Assembly (NCBI GenBank): GCA_006384855.1
Contig: VCJN01002108.1
Location: 186,001 to 250,000 of the forward strand
Source: Tetraselmis striata
Taxonomy: Eukaryota > Chlorophyta > Chlorodendrophyceae > Chlorodendrales > Chlorodendraceae
DNA: 64,000 bases
Direction: 5' to 3'
In this document: positions 13,111-25,007 of the stretch, in pieces
Layout: every line of letters begins with the position of its first letter
Position numbering within the stretch: the first letter of the stretch is position 1
Position numbers and translations under genes: made by a program
Notes under the pieces: model-generated
The model's input: only the letters and a program-made list of their open reading frames with translations
What the model was told of the DNA's origin: nothing
Database searches by the model: none

Positions 13111-13874
13111 TACTTGCCCACAAATTCTTGCCCCCCTTGTCAAGATCAATTGTAGATTGGCCCATTATTAGCCCTCGCCTTTGTTTCCGGCCGCGCCCTT
13201 CCATGTGCCATACGTGAACATGACATCATGTGTGGGGGCAGCCCTAAGTGACTTTTGTTGTGCTCTCGCTGTAAAAGCCATACGTGTGCGTGTCATTGTA
13301 CAGGGTTAGTAAATAATGAATTTGATAGCCCAATGTCACGGGGGCACGCACGCATTTTTTATATAGAACGTCTAATATGTTCTATGTGTTGGCCCACGCC
13401 AAGAGTTGGCTCCACCGTCGTGGAACACATTCACAAATGCGCGCTCTCCCCGCCGTCGGCATCCAAGCGAGTGAGCAGTTCCCGCAAAGCGGCCAGTACT
13501 GCAATTAAGGCATGCTCCAAAACCAGCCCACCTACAGCTGATGTCCGCATTCTATGCGCCCTTGGTAGAGCCGGGCTTCAGCCCGTACTGCGCAGGGGTG
13601 CAGCCCCCGAGTCTGCGGGTGGATCCATATGGTCACCTGCTAGGGCATCGTCCAGGGTATGAGGTAGGGCTGGCCATCAATACGCTCCCCATATTCTGCT
13701 TTTGGGATGCGCCTAGAGGGGCCCTACGCGGGGGCAATCAGCCCGCGCGGGGCGAGTACATCGCCTTGTATCAGGATGCGGGTCACGCGGCAAGCCAATG
13801 TATTAGGGTTTGTATTAGAACCCAAAATATTTGCATCGGGTGCTATACCCCCCTCGGTTATATTTCCACTGAGG

Positions 13875-13955
13875 AGCCGGGCAGGATTCGAACCTGCGCA
13901 CGGCGGAATCACGAGCGTAACGAGCAGCCCCCCTCCGCCGCATGTCACATCTCAA
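13875..13955 (-). tRNA. tRNA-like sequence, probably degenerate
   Basis: On the minus strand a perfect T-arm is present: stem GCAGG, loop TTCGAAT, stem CCTGC, followed by CCGGCTCC, which resembles the 3' acceptor strand. Upstream, CGGCGGA and TCCGCCG (about 13906-13944) can pair around a 26-base loop. I cannot find a 5' acceptor strand GAGCCGG beside it, so a full cloverleaf does not form. It is either a tRNA relic, a tRNA-derived SINE head, or an intron-bearing or permuted tRNA whose halves I cannot pair by eye. Confidence 0.3.
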
Positions 13956-14261
13956 GCCGTTGATGAATATTTGAAGTTACTTATATCATGAGAATGCGCC
14001 ACTGTACCACTCGACGGCCGGCGCCGTCGGTGCTGACGTGGCAATGCGTACAGATGCGTACATGGCAAACTTTCGAGGGGGACTGTACATTCCCCCCCCT
14101 GCGAGACATCAATACTCGGTTTAGGGATCGAAACGTTGACGCAGTCCAGGTCCCTGCCTGGGTCGAGAACACACGCTCCAATAACAAGTGTCGCAATCGC
14201 GAGGTGACATCCGCCTCAAAAGCACATCGCTCGCCCCAGAAAGAGCCGCATAATACCGTAC

Positions 14262-14332
14262 ATATTCTCATCGTGTCCTCATGTACCCGTCGTACACGCA
14301 TCTGTAGCGCATCTAGATATCGCAATTGTCAC
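14262..14332. repeat. Dispersed repeat R2, copy 2
   Basis: Blocks CCTCATGTACCC, GTCGTACACG and ATCGCAATTGTC in the same order as at 13021-13110 and 16945-17121. Confidence 0.6.
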
Positions 14333-14595
14333 TTAAAGGGGGGGGAGGGGGGCTTATTGGTGTGTCGGCCGTCAAACCGGTAGCGAGGGAATACCTGCGG
14401 GCAGTGTCGATTATTACAGTGTATATGGTACCTATATATGCATCCTGACAGTTAAAGTTGCGCAGGGGCTGTCGCCCCGCCAGGCAGCGGTGTTCTGTCT
14501 GTTTCTCACAAACCAGTGTCTACGCTATGCGGCACTCCTGCAATATGCGGTGGGAAGGTGGTGCCCTGAGGACCCCCCCCCCTCTCGCGCTGCAA

Positions 14596-17058
14596 TCACC
14601 GAAACTTTGATGTGTTGTCCTCCACTTCGTGGGGGCGGTCGTCGCGGTACGCTGCGCTGTGGTCGTTCTGCACGCCTGTGAGGTTGAGGAACTTGTTCGT
14701 CTCCTTGTACCTGGTGGCGGCAATAGTGGACAGGAAATGGGCGGAGAAAGCGCGGGGGCGTCACAAGTGGATGAAGGAGGTCGCTGGGGCGTGAACCACA
14801 GGTCCGGTTACATGCAGAGGGGGGGAGGGGGGGGGGCTGCCTGTCCATCGCGGTGCCGTGCTTCTCACGCTGCTCCAGCTCCTCCTCCGACGGCTCCACC
14901 AGCCAGCACTCCACGCAATCCACCTCAAACACCTGCTCCTTTGCGAACGGCGGGCTGCCCGCCACCACACACACGGCCTCAGCCACCGGCCGTCACAGTA
15001 ACCCCCCCTTACCAAGAGGGGGGTCAAACCCTAAACCCTCCCGCCCTGCCGAAACCAAGGAGGCCTCAGGGCCCGGGCGCAACACTCGTAGCATTGAACC
15101 CCGAGGGTGCCTACTTGTTGTAGGTGGCCGCCTGGCGAGTCATGCCCTTGTCCAGTGTGTCGTCCACAAACACCGCGTAGTAGCCCGTCTGACAGCGGGC
15201 ACACACTCGCGCGGATCAGGCCCCCCAGGCCGTCCCACCTCGGGCCCGCAGCAGGGGGCCGGGACACAGGCCCGACGAGGCCCCCACCTGGCCGCCAAAC
15301 CCGATGCCGTTGGGCAGCGAGTTGAAGCCCTGCCCGCACCACTGGAAGTTCTCGTTCACGCCGGAGGGGCGGTAGATGGCGGCGGCCGGGTGCAGCGAGA
15401 ACACAAAGCAAGAGAAATCGCCTGCGGGGGTGCAGAATAAAACACCCGGACATGTTCGGTGACACCCATCAGCATGGCCGTGCGTCGAACCGGGAACAGC
15501 CACACTGCGAATACCGAGCTGCCCTGCCTGCCAGGGGTCAGATCCAGACGAGACCAGCGGAATGACTTTAGGCAACGTTCTTTTATATTGCGTGCCAGCC
15601 CAATCTGAGGCTGCTGGTAAAAGGGTTACCATTATTGGCGCGTCGGCACACGTACACCCACATCATTGTAACCATGTGAGCTCCTGTTGAATTCGTGAAT
15701 GGGAATACATCGCTACTACCGGGCTTGGGATTGCTGGGGTGTCCTTTCACGCTCTCGCTCTCGCTGCGCTCCAAGCGGCAGCCGTGTGACCACCTACAAG
15801 TGTAAGTGCACTGCTCTCTAACGTGACGGCCCCGCTCTCCCCTGTTAAAGTGTTTCTCGATTGTGCCCCGGTTAAGGTTTCAACAGCCGCCGCAGGAGGC
15901 CGGCGTCGTCCCGCGTGTCGACCAGCGTGCCCAGAGGGGTGTAAACTACTAAGGAGGCACCGGCCGCTGGCAGCTCGTCACCGAGACCGAGCACTTGTAA
16001 ATTTGAACAGTGCAGCACGGGCGAAGAGCAGCTCGGGTCACAGCGGGGGGAGGAGGGGGGAGAGGGGGGGCACATGAGGTTGTCAGCGAGTCCGTCCCGG
16101 TTGCCGTTTCGACGGAGAGCCTGCCGGTGTGAGCGGCGCAGTGGCGATGAAGATGGACGACACCGCGGAGGCGGCGGCCGGGTAGGGGGGCGCCGAGGGC
16201 CAGGAGAAGGAGGTGGGGGAGGTTGGTGCGGAGGAGGAGGAGGAGGAGGAGGAGGAGGAGGAGGAGTTGGACAGTAAAGAGGCACCGGGGCACGAAAGAA
16301 AGGCGCTATGCGCCTACGGGCGCCAACGCACCTGTAAGCACCTTCATCATAAGCCTCAAATTCGGGCATGCTGGCAACCGAAAAGAGGAAATATTTAGAC
16401 CTATAAGAAAATTCGCTTTAGCTCCGTTATAGTGCCGTCTACATTTGACCTCCGTCACGCATGGCCCGTTCTCATTCGCAGTGTCCTTATTACCGCGCCG
16501 ACACCCGTAAACGGGGCCCCAACAGCAGCTCCGGCTTTTGTGGTGGAGAGTAGCAAGTCAGCACGTTGTAAGTCACTTGCAACTCGGGCAGGGGTATGCG
16601 CTGTGGCCCGGGCGCGCTTGCCTGTGAAGGTGCCGGCCTTGGCCCACGGCTGCCCCGCAAAGCCGCCAAACGTGTTGCCCGCCTTGTCGGTGACCAGCAG
16701 CAGCGTGGCGCCGCGCCCGCCCACGCACGCCAGCAGCGTGTTGAAGCTCTTGCCGTGCTTGTCGCTGTGGAAGAGCAGCTCCCAGGTGGCGCGCTGCCGG
16801 GCGGGCATGCCTGCGCCCCGGAAGGAACGAGCCAGCTTTCAGCACATGTACTGGCCAAAGGTAAGCGGAACGACCGATGCATGGGCCCGCAACAACAGAC
16901 GACAACACCTCTGCCCTGCCACCCTATTTTATATTTATACAGACTCGTCGCTACCTCAGGCACCCATCGTTCACGTATTTGTTGTATATATGTATATATG
17001 AAGTATATATGGATATAGTATATATATACTACATCCATATATACTACATATATATATG

Positions 17059-17105
<47 letters not shown>

Positions 17106-20087
17106 TATATCGCAATTGTCGCCCCCCCCCCCCCCCCCCCCACGCCCAGCATTGCGAAGGCTTCACCGCAGCACAGCATGGCGGCCAGCGCGGGTGACAT
17201 CTGGCAGCGTGGCGAGGCGAGGAAGGCGTCCCCCGCGGCGCACGGCTCCAGCGCGGGCTGCGCCAGCACCTCCGCCCGCCCGCCCGCCAGCACGCAGCGC
17301 AGCGCCGCCGCCAGCAGCGGGTTGGCCTTGGACCAGGCGCACCAGGCCCGGAGGTCCAGCGCGCCGCGCCCCGCGAGCGCGCCCTCCACCGCGCGCGCCA
17401 CCAGCGCCCCGTCCACGCCCTCCCTCTTCAGCGCCACCCGCAGGCTGCCCTCCAGCGCCGCCGCCAGCGTGTCCCTGCCGGGCGGCAGGGGATCCAACGC
17501 CAGAGGGCTCCGGGTCAGGTCCAAAGCCAGCGTCTATGCCGCCTCCGTCCCCAGCCACACAGCAGGCAGCCAGCAGAAACTGACATGCGGCTTCCTCCGC
17601 CCTACGTCTCCTGGGTAACCGGGCGCTAATTGATGAGGGACTGATTGTAAGGATGCGTCATGGCGAGTGGGGGGGGGGGGGGGGGCGGTGGGGGGAGGGG
17701 GGCAGTACGAGTCCCCGGCAAACACCAAGTCCCCGAGTGATGCGCACGGCAGGCACGCACCAAGAGCCACGGATTGAGGCGGCAGAGAGGTGTGCACCCG
17801 CTGTCATCCGATCTAGCGGCGGGGGGTGGTGGTGGTGGCGAGGATGGTAGTGATGGTGATGGTGGTTACAGTGACGGTGGTGGTGGGGGGGGGGGGGTGG
17901 GGGCCATGGTTATGATGATTGCATTAGTAATGATAGTGGTGATGGGGATGGTGATGGGGATGGTGATGTTGATAGTGATGATGATGGTGATGGGGGGGGG
18001 GGGGGGGGGGGGTGATGGGATGGTGATGGGGATGGTGATGTTGATAGTGATGATGATGGTGATGGCACCAGTGCTGATAGTGGCGGTGGTTGCGGAGATG
18101 GTGATGATAGTGCTGGTGGTGGTGATGATGGTAGTGGTGGTGGTGGTGGTGGTGATGGTGATGGAAGTGGTGGTGTGATGGTGATGGTGGTGGTGGTGAT
18201 GATGATAGTGGTGGTGGTGGTGGTGGTGGTGGTGTGGTGGTGGTGGTTGAGATGAAATCGATCATTGCTCTGGGGATCTGATCGATGACTGTATTTGAAC
18301 GGTGCATCAGGGGTACATACGGCACCTCCAGCGCCAATGTATAGCCCTGCCAGCACTGCCTCTAGGAATGCTCTGCTGCCACCTGAGGCACGTGTGGTGC
18401 GGCATTGAGTGCGGTGTGGCTGATGGTGTGCCCTGGCACCCTGGCGCCCTCCCCCCCGTGGGGCGCCAATGGGGCAGGAGGGAGGAGGGGGGGTGGGGGA
18501 GGAGTCGGCGCACCGGCTGATGGCGCCCTCCCCCGGCGAGTCGCCGCCCGCGAGCAGGTGGAACAGGTACTCCTGCCAGGCGCTGTCCCCGCCCCGCACG
18601 CGCACCTGCCCGCCCCGCGCCCGGCCGTCAATGCCCAACCCTCCTTCCACTGCTTCCGCATGGAGGGCCACCGCACACCTTCGTTCCATCCCATCTCTCG
18701 CAACGATATAGCACATGGCTGAGGCTACGGGAGGGAGCCCAAGAGCCCGTGAATTAGGCAGAGGAGGGGCCGGGGGGGGGGGGGGGGGGCTAAAACCCTA
18801 GCACACATCCAAGCCCTATATTGTCATGATAAAACCACGTGGCGAATAGGGAATGAAGCCCTGAAATTCCAAGAAACCCCATTCTGATGATAACCACTAC
18901 TGTTTCATACCCCTAAACACCCCCAAACTACCCCTGATACCCCCTCAAAAGCCGAATCCCGAAAGCTCTACGCCACGAAGGTCGGCTGATCATTTCGGTC
19001 GGCGATCCAACGGCGTCATCAAGGGACCGCGTTCACTTGCAGCGGCGGCCCACTGCTCTGCCGTTGCATAGCATGCAAACCGGCGCCCAGGGGGGTGAGA
19101 GGGGGAGGGAGGGGGGGGGGGGGGGGGAGGGGGGAGGGGGGGGGGGGGGGGGGCTCCGCGCCTTGGCGACGGTGTAGTCGCCGGCCGTGAAGCCGTCCGC
19201 GGGGCGGTCCACCAGCAGGCGCGGCAGCAGCATCACCGTGAGGCCCGCGCCGTGCGCCTCGCCCAGCGGGAAAAGCTCCTGCGGGGCGCGGCAGCACCGG
19301 AGGGTACCGGATGCATTCAGCAGCGGGGCCTCGGCACATCCTCAAGCGCAGCCCGGGGCGGTCATGGCGTAGCGTGTCCGTGACTGCATGGATGTGATGG
19401 CTACACCGGCGCTGCGCCGTAACGACGCCGTAATCACAAGTCGTGTAGGTGAATGCGTGCTCCGGGTGCCGGCGCGGTGATGAGAACACCTCCAATCCGA
19501 ACCCGCTCGGCCGGCCTTTTATGTCAGAGGTCAACCACATACGGCACCATAGCGGGTCATATAGCACATGGCTATGCAGGTAGAATGCATCCCCAGTTTG
19601 AGGTTCATGTCCAGTAGCGCCCCCCTAGGCGCGCCGGCACCGGCTTTGGTGAGCATGGCAGGGGAGTGTGCGGGGTTTGGCCCGCCGTGTCACAGAATGC
19701 CGACTCGTGCCTGGCCTGGTGCCATGTCGCCGGAACCGTGGCCAGCCCTGCTAACCATCACAGAGCATCTAGCTCCTGAGGCAGCAGGGGTGGGCAGCAG
19801 GCCTAGCGTCTTTCCATGTAGGGCTTAGGGTCGCCCCGGCCGGGGCGCGTACCGCCGCCCGTTTCAAGTCCAGCGCCGCCTCGCCGCCCGCCACCGCGCG
19901 GAACTCCTCCTGCAGCGCCTTCAACTCCGGCGGCGACAGCGTCCTGGCGGGCGCCGCGGCGCGTCAGACAACCTGCGAGATCGGGGAGGGGCGGCTCTGC
20001 GAGTGGGGCGGCATCACACCTCTCCGCCGCCTGGACCGCCTCGCTCTTGGGCGCGCTCAGGCCGAGCATTTTGCTGAGGAAGCCCAT
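14596..20087 (-). CDS. TLDc-domain protein with EF-hand-like N-terminus, 10 exons
   Basis: Exons, in transcript order: 20020-20087, 19853-19943, 19162-19278, 18514-18605, 17146-17474, 16622-16810, 15288-15421, 15115-15188, 14841-14954, 14596-14710. They give 440 aa in phase, starting MGFLSKMLGLSAPKSEAVQ and ending at TGA. Residues about 23-120 (TLSPPELKALQEEFRAVAGG, then a GDYTVAK segment) match the helical EF-hand-like region that precedes TLDc in plant homologues. Residues about 212-405 carry the TLDc signature: WELLFHSDKHGKSF, GRGATLLLVTDK, FGGFAGQPW, CFVFSL, IGFGG, VFVDDTLDKG and FEVDCVECW. TLDc proteins are linked to oxidative-stress resistance and, in animals and yeast, bind the V-ATPase; the role here is inferred. 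Four of nine introns need GC donors (after exons 3, 5, 6 and 9), each required by reading phase. Sense poly-C lies just after several donors. Confidence 0.88.
16945..17121. repeat. Dispersed repeat R2, copy 3, with TA satellite
   Basis: Lies in intron 5 of the TLDc gene. Blocks CCTCAGGCACCC, ATCGTTCACG and ATCGCAATTGTCG are as in copies 1 and 2, but about 100 bases of imperfect TA repeat (about 16985-17110) sit between them. It abuts a 20-base C run at 17122-17141 that reads as G in the sense of the gene. Confidence 0.65.
17820..18255. repeat. GGTGAT-type minisatellite in TLDc intron 4
   Basis: More than 400 bases of GTG/GAT triplets. A block of about 45 bases (GTGATGGGGATGGTGATG.. and following) occurs twice, near 17940 and 18020, on either side of an 18-base G run (about 17994-18012). 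The long His/Pro-rich or Met/Val/Gly-rich frames across it are artefacts. Confidence 0.85.
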
Positions 20088-20089
20088 CG

Positions 20090-21970
20090 CGGCGGGCGCT
20101 TGAAGGGGCGCGGGGGGGGGGAGGGGGGGGCTGCCGCCCGGCGCCAGGGCCCTGTTTGGACTTTTGGGCGGTGGGGGAGGACAGAGAGGGGAAGGGCCTT
20201 GCCGGTGTACACCTGCTGCCGCTTCGTCCGCTTGGTGACCGCGCCTTGCTGATCAGGGTAGTTGTTCAGGTGTTGCCCCCGCAACAACGCGACGGTTCGA
20301 CCGTCGCGTCGTGGTCAGTAGTGGCGAGCGTATATTGCGCACGTGCGCGCGTGGTACCCCAAGCAAGCGGCGAGCAGGACGGATGAGCGGCGTGGAGACG
20401 CGAGCAGCATTTAACAAGTCCCGAGTCGCTCTCCAGCCTACAATAGTCTGACTGAGGGTAATCATTAGTCGATAATTCTCATGTCTATTGAATCCCTGAG
20501 GTGCACATCAGGAAATTATATACGAAATAATATAAGTGCAATAAAAGCAGATATATATCGATATATACATGTACTATAAAAATACACCTTTCCACATAAG
20601 TATGGGGTTTGCGAATTTGATCCACATGCCCATGCGCGGGTGCACTGAGCCGTTCGCGCGTGCACGCGGGTTACTCAGGGTCGTACGACTGGGAGGAAAT
20701 GCCGCGATAGCGCGATACCCCCCATATTGCCACGCGGGGGCCGTTGCCGTCAACGCTTTCATTCATGCAAAAGCAGGGCTTCTGGCGCTCACCTGGCGCT
20801 TCAAAACCACAAATTGCGACACTCGTGTGCACAAATAGGCATGGGGCACCACAGGCCCCGTACTCATACCACATCACCCTTGGTATGATCACTACCTACC
20901 ATACACGTAGGGCATTGAAATTAGGTCATTCACGACCTGGGCCAAGCCCTACGTGCCGAGGACGATGGTTTATGGCCAAAATCATGGACAAAATGCGGGT
21001 GTGATCGTTGCACGCCCGGGCGAGAGCGCGTTCCCGCGGCCTCCTTGCCGTAGGCCATAGCTTTTCTACAGCAATGCATGCCCGCCGCATGCTCATAGCG
21101 TGCCACGGTGAGCCCAGTGGGGCGGCCGCAATGGCGTGCACCTTAATGCGTCGAGGTTGGTAAAAATAATGTTGTGAAAGGAGGATCCGGCATGGCGGGC
21201 GTGGGCATCGCTCAAGAGAGCCATGTGCCAAGTATGAGTAGTATGCGCACCAGTTCATACAACACACTGTCCCGCCACCGTGTATCAGGTTTTGAGATTC
21301 CCTTGCTGGCGTAAAGTTTCACGCCAACATGTTTGACCGCACGCTGACACGGACGTCAGACTTCGACATATTATTTCAAAAAATCAAAGAATAGCTTAAA
21401 TGGCGTCGGACGACCGTGCGAATTCTGTGAAATTTGTAGCCTTGGTCGCGTAGTTTTTATTGGTATTTATGTGAAAATTTCTGACGTTTCCTCGCAACGC
21501 CCTGAGCGAGTTTGAGAGCTGCACCACAATAAGGCGGCACTGCGGTGGCGATGTGGTATCACGCCACATCATGCACGGGCGCACGCCACTATGGCCCCAC
21601 TCCAAACAAAAATGCCCTAGCCTCTTTGCTGGCATGTTTCCTCGCCCACCAATGGCATCCCACCATGCAATGGTCTATGCATGTGCGGCGGGACGTGCGG
21701 GGCACCAAACCCCATTGTTGTGGGGGTTCTGGAAATTCCCAGTGTGGCGCAAGTGCCACTCGCATGGGGCACTTGTTGGGGCCAAAGGGGTTGCTTACAC
21801 CCTGTGGTGGTAAAGGCTGAGCATAAATGTGCAATATTCCAGGATTTCAGGTCATAAAACATATATTCAGCTGCCCTGCTATTGTAAGCTCGGATTCGGC
21901 GAAAAAGGGGCATTCGACTGAAATGGAGGGGTGTAGTCTATCCGGCTGCTGAATCGCTACGGAAAAAAAC
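20090..21970. other. Spacer upstream of the TLDc gene
   Basis: Contains the presumed TLDc promoter. The rest (20.4-21.9 kb) has no reading frame with protein-like composition and no recognised motif. Confidence 0.5.
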
Positions 21971-21974
21971 TTCG

Positions 21975-23985
21975 TTATCACTATCCATGCCGACGAGGCA
22001 GCTGCAGAGGGAGCAGCCGCAGCTGCTCCTGCTGCTTCCATCACGCTGCCGCGGCCCAGCACTCCAGCACCCGCCACCGCCGACATTGCTCTCGCCGACG
22101 ACGTTGACACAAGCACTGCCGCCGCCGGCGACGCTGCTCCCCGAACACACACCCCTCCGCCGGCCCACAAGGCTGCCACTATTCCTGTCGCCGACGACAC
22201 CACAGCCCCAACAGTCGATGCACCGATTGCTCCGCCAGCACCACTGGTGCCACCCGCCGACCGTAATGTTGTTGTCGACGAGTTCGGCACGGACACCTGC
22301 CATGCCGTGGACGGCACTGACGACAGCCACTCGCCGCAGGTTAAGTCGCCCGACGCTGTTTCCCCTATCCAAACCCCGCCTCCGCCTCAGCAGATAGTCC
22401 CAACCGCCGCTGCTTCCCCTACCCCAGCAACCCCTTCGCCTCCCGACGTGGCTGCTGCCGATGCCAACCCGCCACGTCTGACTTGTCAGGCCGACTACAC
22501 TGGCACGCCATCACCGGCGACTGGCCAGATGCCTGCAAGGGCCGACTCGACCAGCTCATCAGCCGAGAGTGTCAACGAGGACGAGGACGACCCGGACTTC
22601 GACGACCATGCAGTAAGTTGCTGCCGAGGCCCCCGACAACGACGAGTAAGACATCGTCATGGAGGACGAAGTGCTGCCCGTCGATGACGACACCCCCGAC
22701 GAGGTGGTGATCGTCGACGACGATGCCGAGGCCACCCCGCTGGCAGGCAATGCCCCCGGCAGCGCCCGCTGTGCCTGAGGGTGCTGCTGACAATGGCCGA
22801 CCGCTTGATGTGCCCGTGATGTCCGGCGACTTCCGAACTCTATGGGGCCAGAGCATTAAACCAGCCCTTGATGCAGTGAAACACTAGTGCCAACAGCTAG
22901 TGTGGGGCGGTTAGCCGCGGGTGCTCCATGAGCCCTCTACGCCTGATGCAATGAACGACGAGCTGCTGCAGATAATGTTGCAACGCGTCGAGCCTAGCTT
23001 CAGTCGCTGTCCGTTACACGGCCGAAGTCCAAGAACTACCATGCGGTGATGAAGGTCCTCAAGAACCACACCGACAGCAGCCAGTTCTTCCCGCAGTTCT
23101 TCAAGCACGTTGACAAGTGCGACTGCCGGGTTTGCGAGCTCGATCTGTGGAAACCGCGACGCCTGCCGGCCCCCATCTTTGAGGCTGTCCACACCTCGCT
23201 CCCATGCCCCTGCCAATATATCCCCCAGCCTCAGCCCGACGCTGCCACACTCGGTTCGAAGGAGTTCCACTTCATGATTTTGGAGGAGGCCTTCCAGCAT
23301 GGTGTGTTCACCGATGAGTACCAGCCGTCCAAGATCGTAGAGCGCGCATACCGTGCTGCGGGCCGTGGCCATGGCCGTGGGCCAACCGACTCCGAGCATG
23401 AAGCTGGTCGTGGCCGTGGGCCAGCCTGACCCGCGCCTGCAGCTGGCCGTGGCTGTCTGCCAGCTGCACCAACAGCGGAGGCTGCACCAGCAACGCAGCC
23501 TTGGGCAGCGTCTGGCAAGGCCCTCAGCAGCAGGGTGCAGATCCAGCCCAACAAAAAGGGGCTATCTATCGCGCACTCCTCCACGGTGCGCGACGTCGTC
23601 ATATGCCAGGAGGCGGGCTGTGGCAAGCCTCGCTGCATCTTCTCGCAGCCGTTGTCCAAGAGGTGCCTCCCACTGCGGAGGGCGTGACACTGGACACGTG
23701 TTTGCATGTTTGCTTTGCCGTCCTTCCTTTACATGTGGCATGCAGCCCCTGCCACAGGATAACCCGTGTCACGACACTTTCCTGTGTGATGACGCCATGA
23801 CATGCGAGTCGAGGGTGGAATGGAAGTACAACACCCATCAGAAGAATTCGGAGGCGTTGTTCGATGCGGACATGTGCATGCACTGTGCTGGACAGCTTGG
23901 AGTCAGAAGGACCTGCAGGAGGTCTATCACATCGTGCTGCCCATCTGCCAGGTACATCATGCCCTTTCTGTTGCTGCTTGCTGAT
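21975..23985 (+). pseudogene. Degenerate element-type ORF: acidic/Pro-rich start, Cys-rich end
   Basis: From about 21975 to 22612 one frame encodes an Ala/Pro/Asp-rich disordered stretch ending in EDEDDPDFDDHA, followed at once by a GTAAGT, which could be a real donor or just the point of a frameshift. Acidic coding resumes in another frame with stops (DDTPDEVVIVDDDAEA, about 22680-22730). Next come KVLKNHTDSSQFFPQFFKHV, CDCRVCELDLWKPRRLP and KEFHFMILEEAFQHGVF (about 23046-23330), then VRDVVICQEAGCGKPRCIF (about 23588-23650) and CESRVEWKYNTHQ..DADMCMHCAG (about 23800-23890) in other frames. The VVxCxECxKPR followed by C-terminal CxxC arrangement recalls Cys-rich proteins that recur with mobile DNA in algae and some animals; I recall this only loosely. 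It is not an intact gene. Confidence 0.45.
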
Positions 23986-24040
23986 ATGTGACTACATATC
24001 AGTACATAGCGATCTGACGCTGACAAACACGTGGGGGCGC

Positions 24041-24042
<2 letters not shown>

Positions 24043-24069
<27 letters not shown>
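24043..24069. repeat. G homopolymer run
   Basis: About 27 consecutive G just downstream of the degenerate ORF at 22-24 kb. Confidence 0.85.
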
Positions 24070-24071
<2 letters not shown>

Positions 24072-24633
24072 AGGGCCCCCACACACGGAATGCTCGCCAG
24101 GAATAACGCAGCTCCTGGAAATGCTCCGAAACCAAATACTGAAACCGTCGCCGCAGCGCACCACACGGCCGCTGCATCGCCGGGACATTAGCCGGCAGAG
24201 TTGTGGGTACATTGTCAGCATGTGCAAAGGGCTGGCGGGCGGGGCAATAGCGCGGCGGCAGCAAGCGGCGATGCGCGTTGCTTGCTGAAACTGCTGCGAG
24301 ATCAAGAATACATTGCATGGAATGATGGAACCGCCACCGCAGCGCACCGCACGGCTGGCTGCCGATGCGTTGCCGGGACGCTTTCAATAGAGTTAGTATC
24401 CAAAGCCAGCACTGCAGCATCCACACAAAGCCCCAGCACCGCCAGGTGCCCTCCGCTGGGTCGCCGGGGCAATACTTAACGCTTGTTCTCTCAAGCTTCT
24501 CCCACCCCCTCCACACACATATTAGTGGCTTGCCATAGGCAGTTGGGGTGGAGGAGAGGCATGGTGCATGGCCTTCTTGTTGGAAGTGCATGCCAAATGT
24601 CACAATGACTTACACAGTGTGCTGTAGTACATA

Positions 24634-24735
24634 AAGTACTAGAAGATCATTACAACAAACCGGAGGGGGGGGGGGGGGGGGGGAAGTACTAGAAGATCAT
24701 TACAACAAACCGGAGGGGGGGGGGGGGGGGGGGGG
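24634..24735. repeat. Tandem duplication of a unit ending in poly-G
   Basis: A 27-base sequence beginning AAGTACTAGAAGATCATTAC is followed by CGGA and a G run of about 19-20. The whole unit of about 50 bases is then repeated (24684-24735). The duplicated unit includes its homopolymer, so the tract was copied together with its flank. Confidence 0.9.
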
Positions 24736-25007
24736 CTCAAAATGGAGGGGGGATGGGGGGGGTGATCTAAACCAGGTCATTCTGTCGGAATGGCCTCACC
24801 GCTTTTAATAACAGCGGCCCGCAACCCTCAATAGCAGGTACTCGGAATGTTGCACTGTAGGGTACTGCAGAATATATGTAAGTAGGGTGGCAAAACACGG
24901 CTAGGGCAGGCCCTGCGGTTTCAAGGGTTTGCCACCTACGCGCTATAACTACAGGCGTCAAAATCAATGAACGGGCTTTTAGCAACTGAACTTCAATTCG
25001 GTGCCCT

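Noticed and set aside
16455..16621. Extension of TLDc exon 6 through ATAHTPARVASDL
   Set aside because: Using a GC donor after ACAG (16622) joins directly to GDFSCFVFSL in the TLDc pattern; the extension is not part of the domain and breaks phase.
17910..18716. Long minus-strand open frame of 268 codons
   Set aside because: Most of it is His/Pro/Ser from the GTG/GAT minisatellite; only its end overlaps real TLDc exon 4 (18514-18605).
22572..23399. Minus-strand frames with Val/Gly-rich and Leu-rich sequence
   Set aside because: Antisense of the degenerate plus-strand ORF, whose Cys motifs make more sense on the plus strand.
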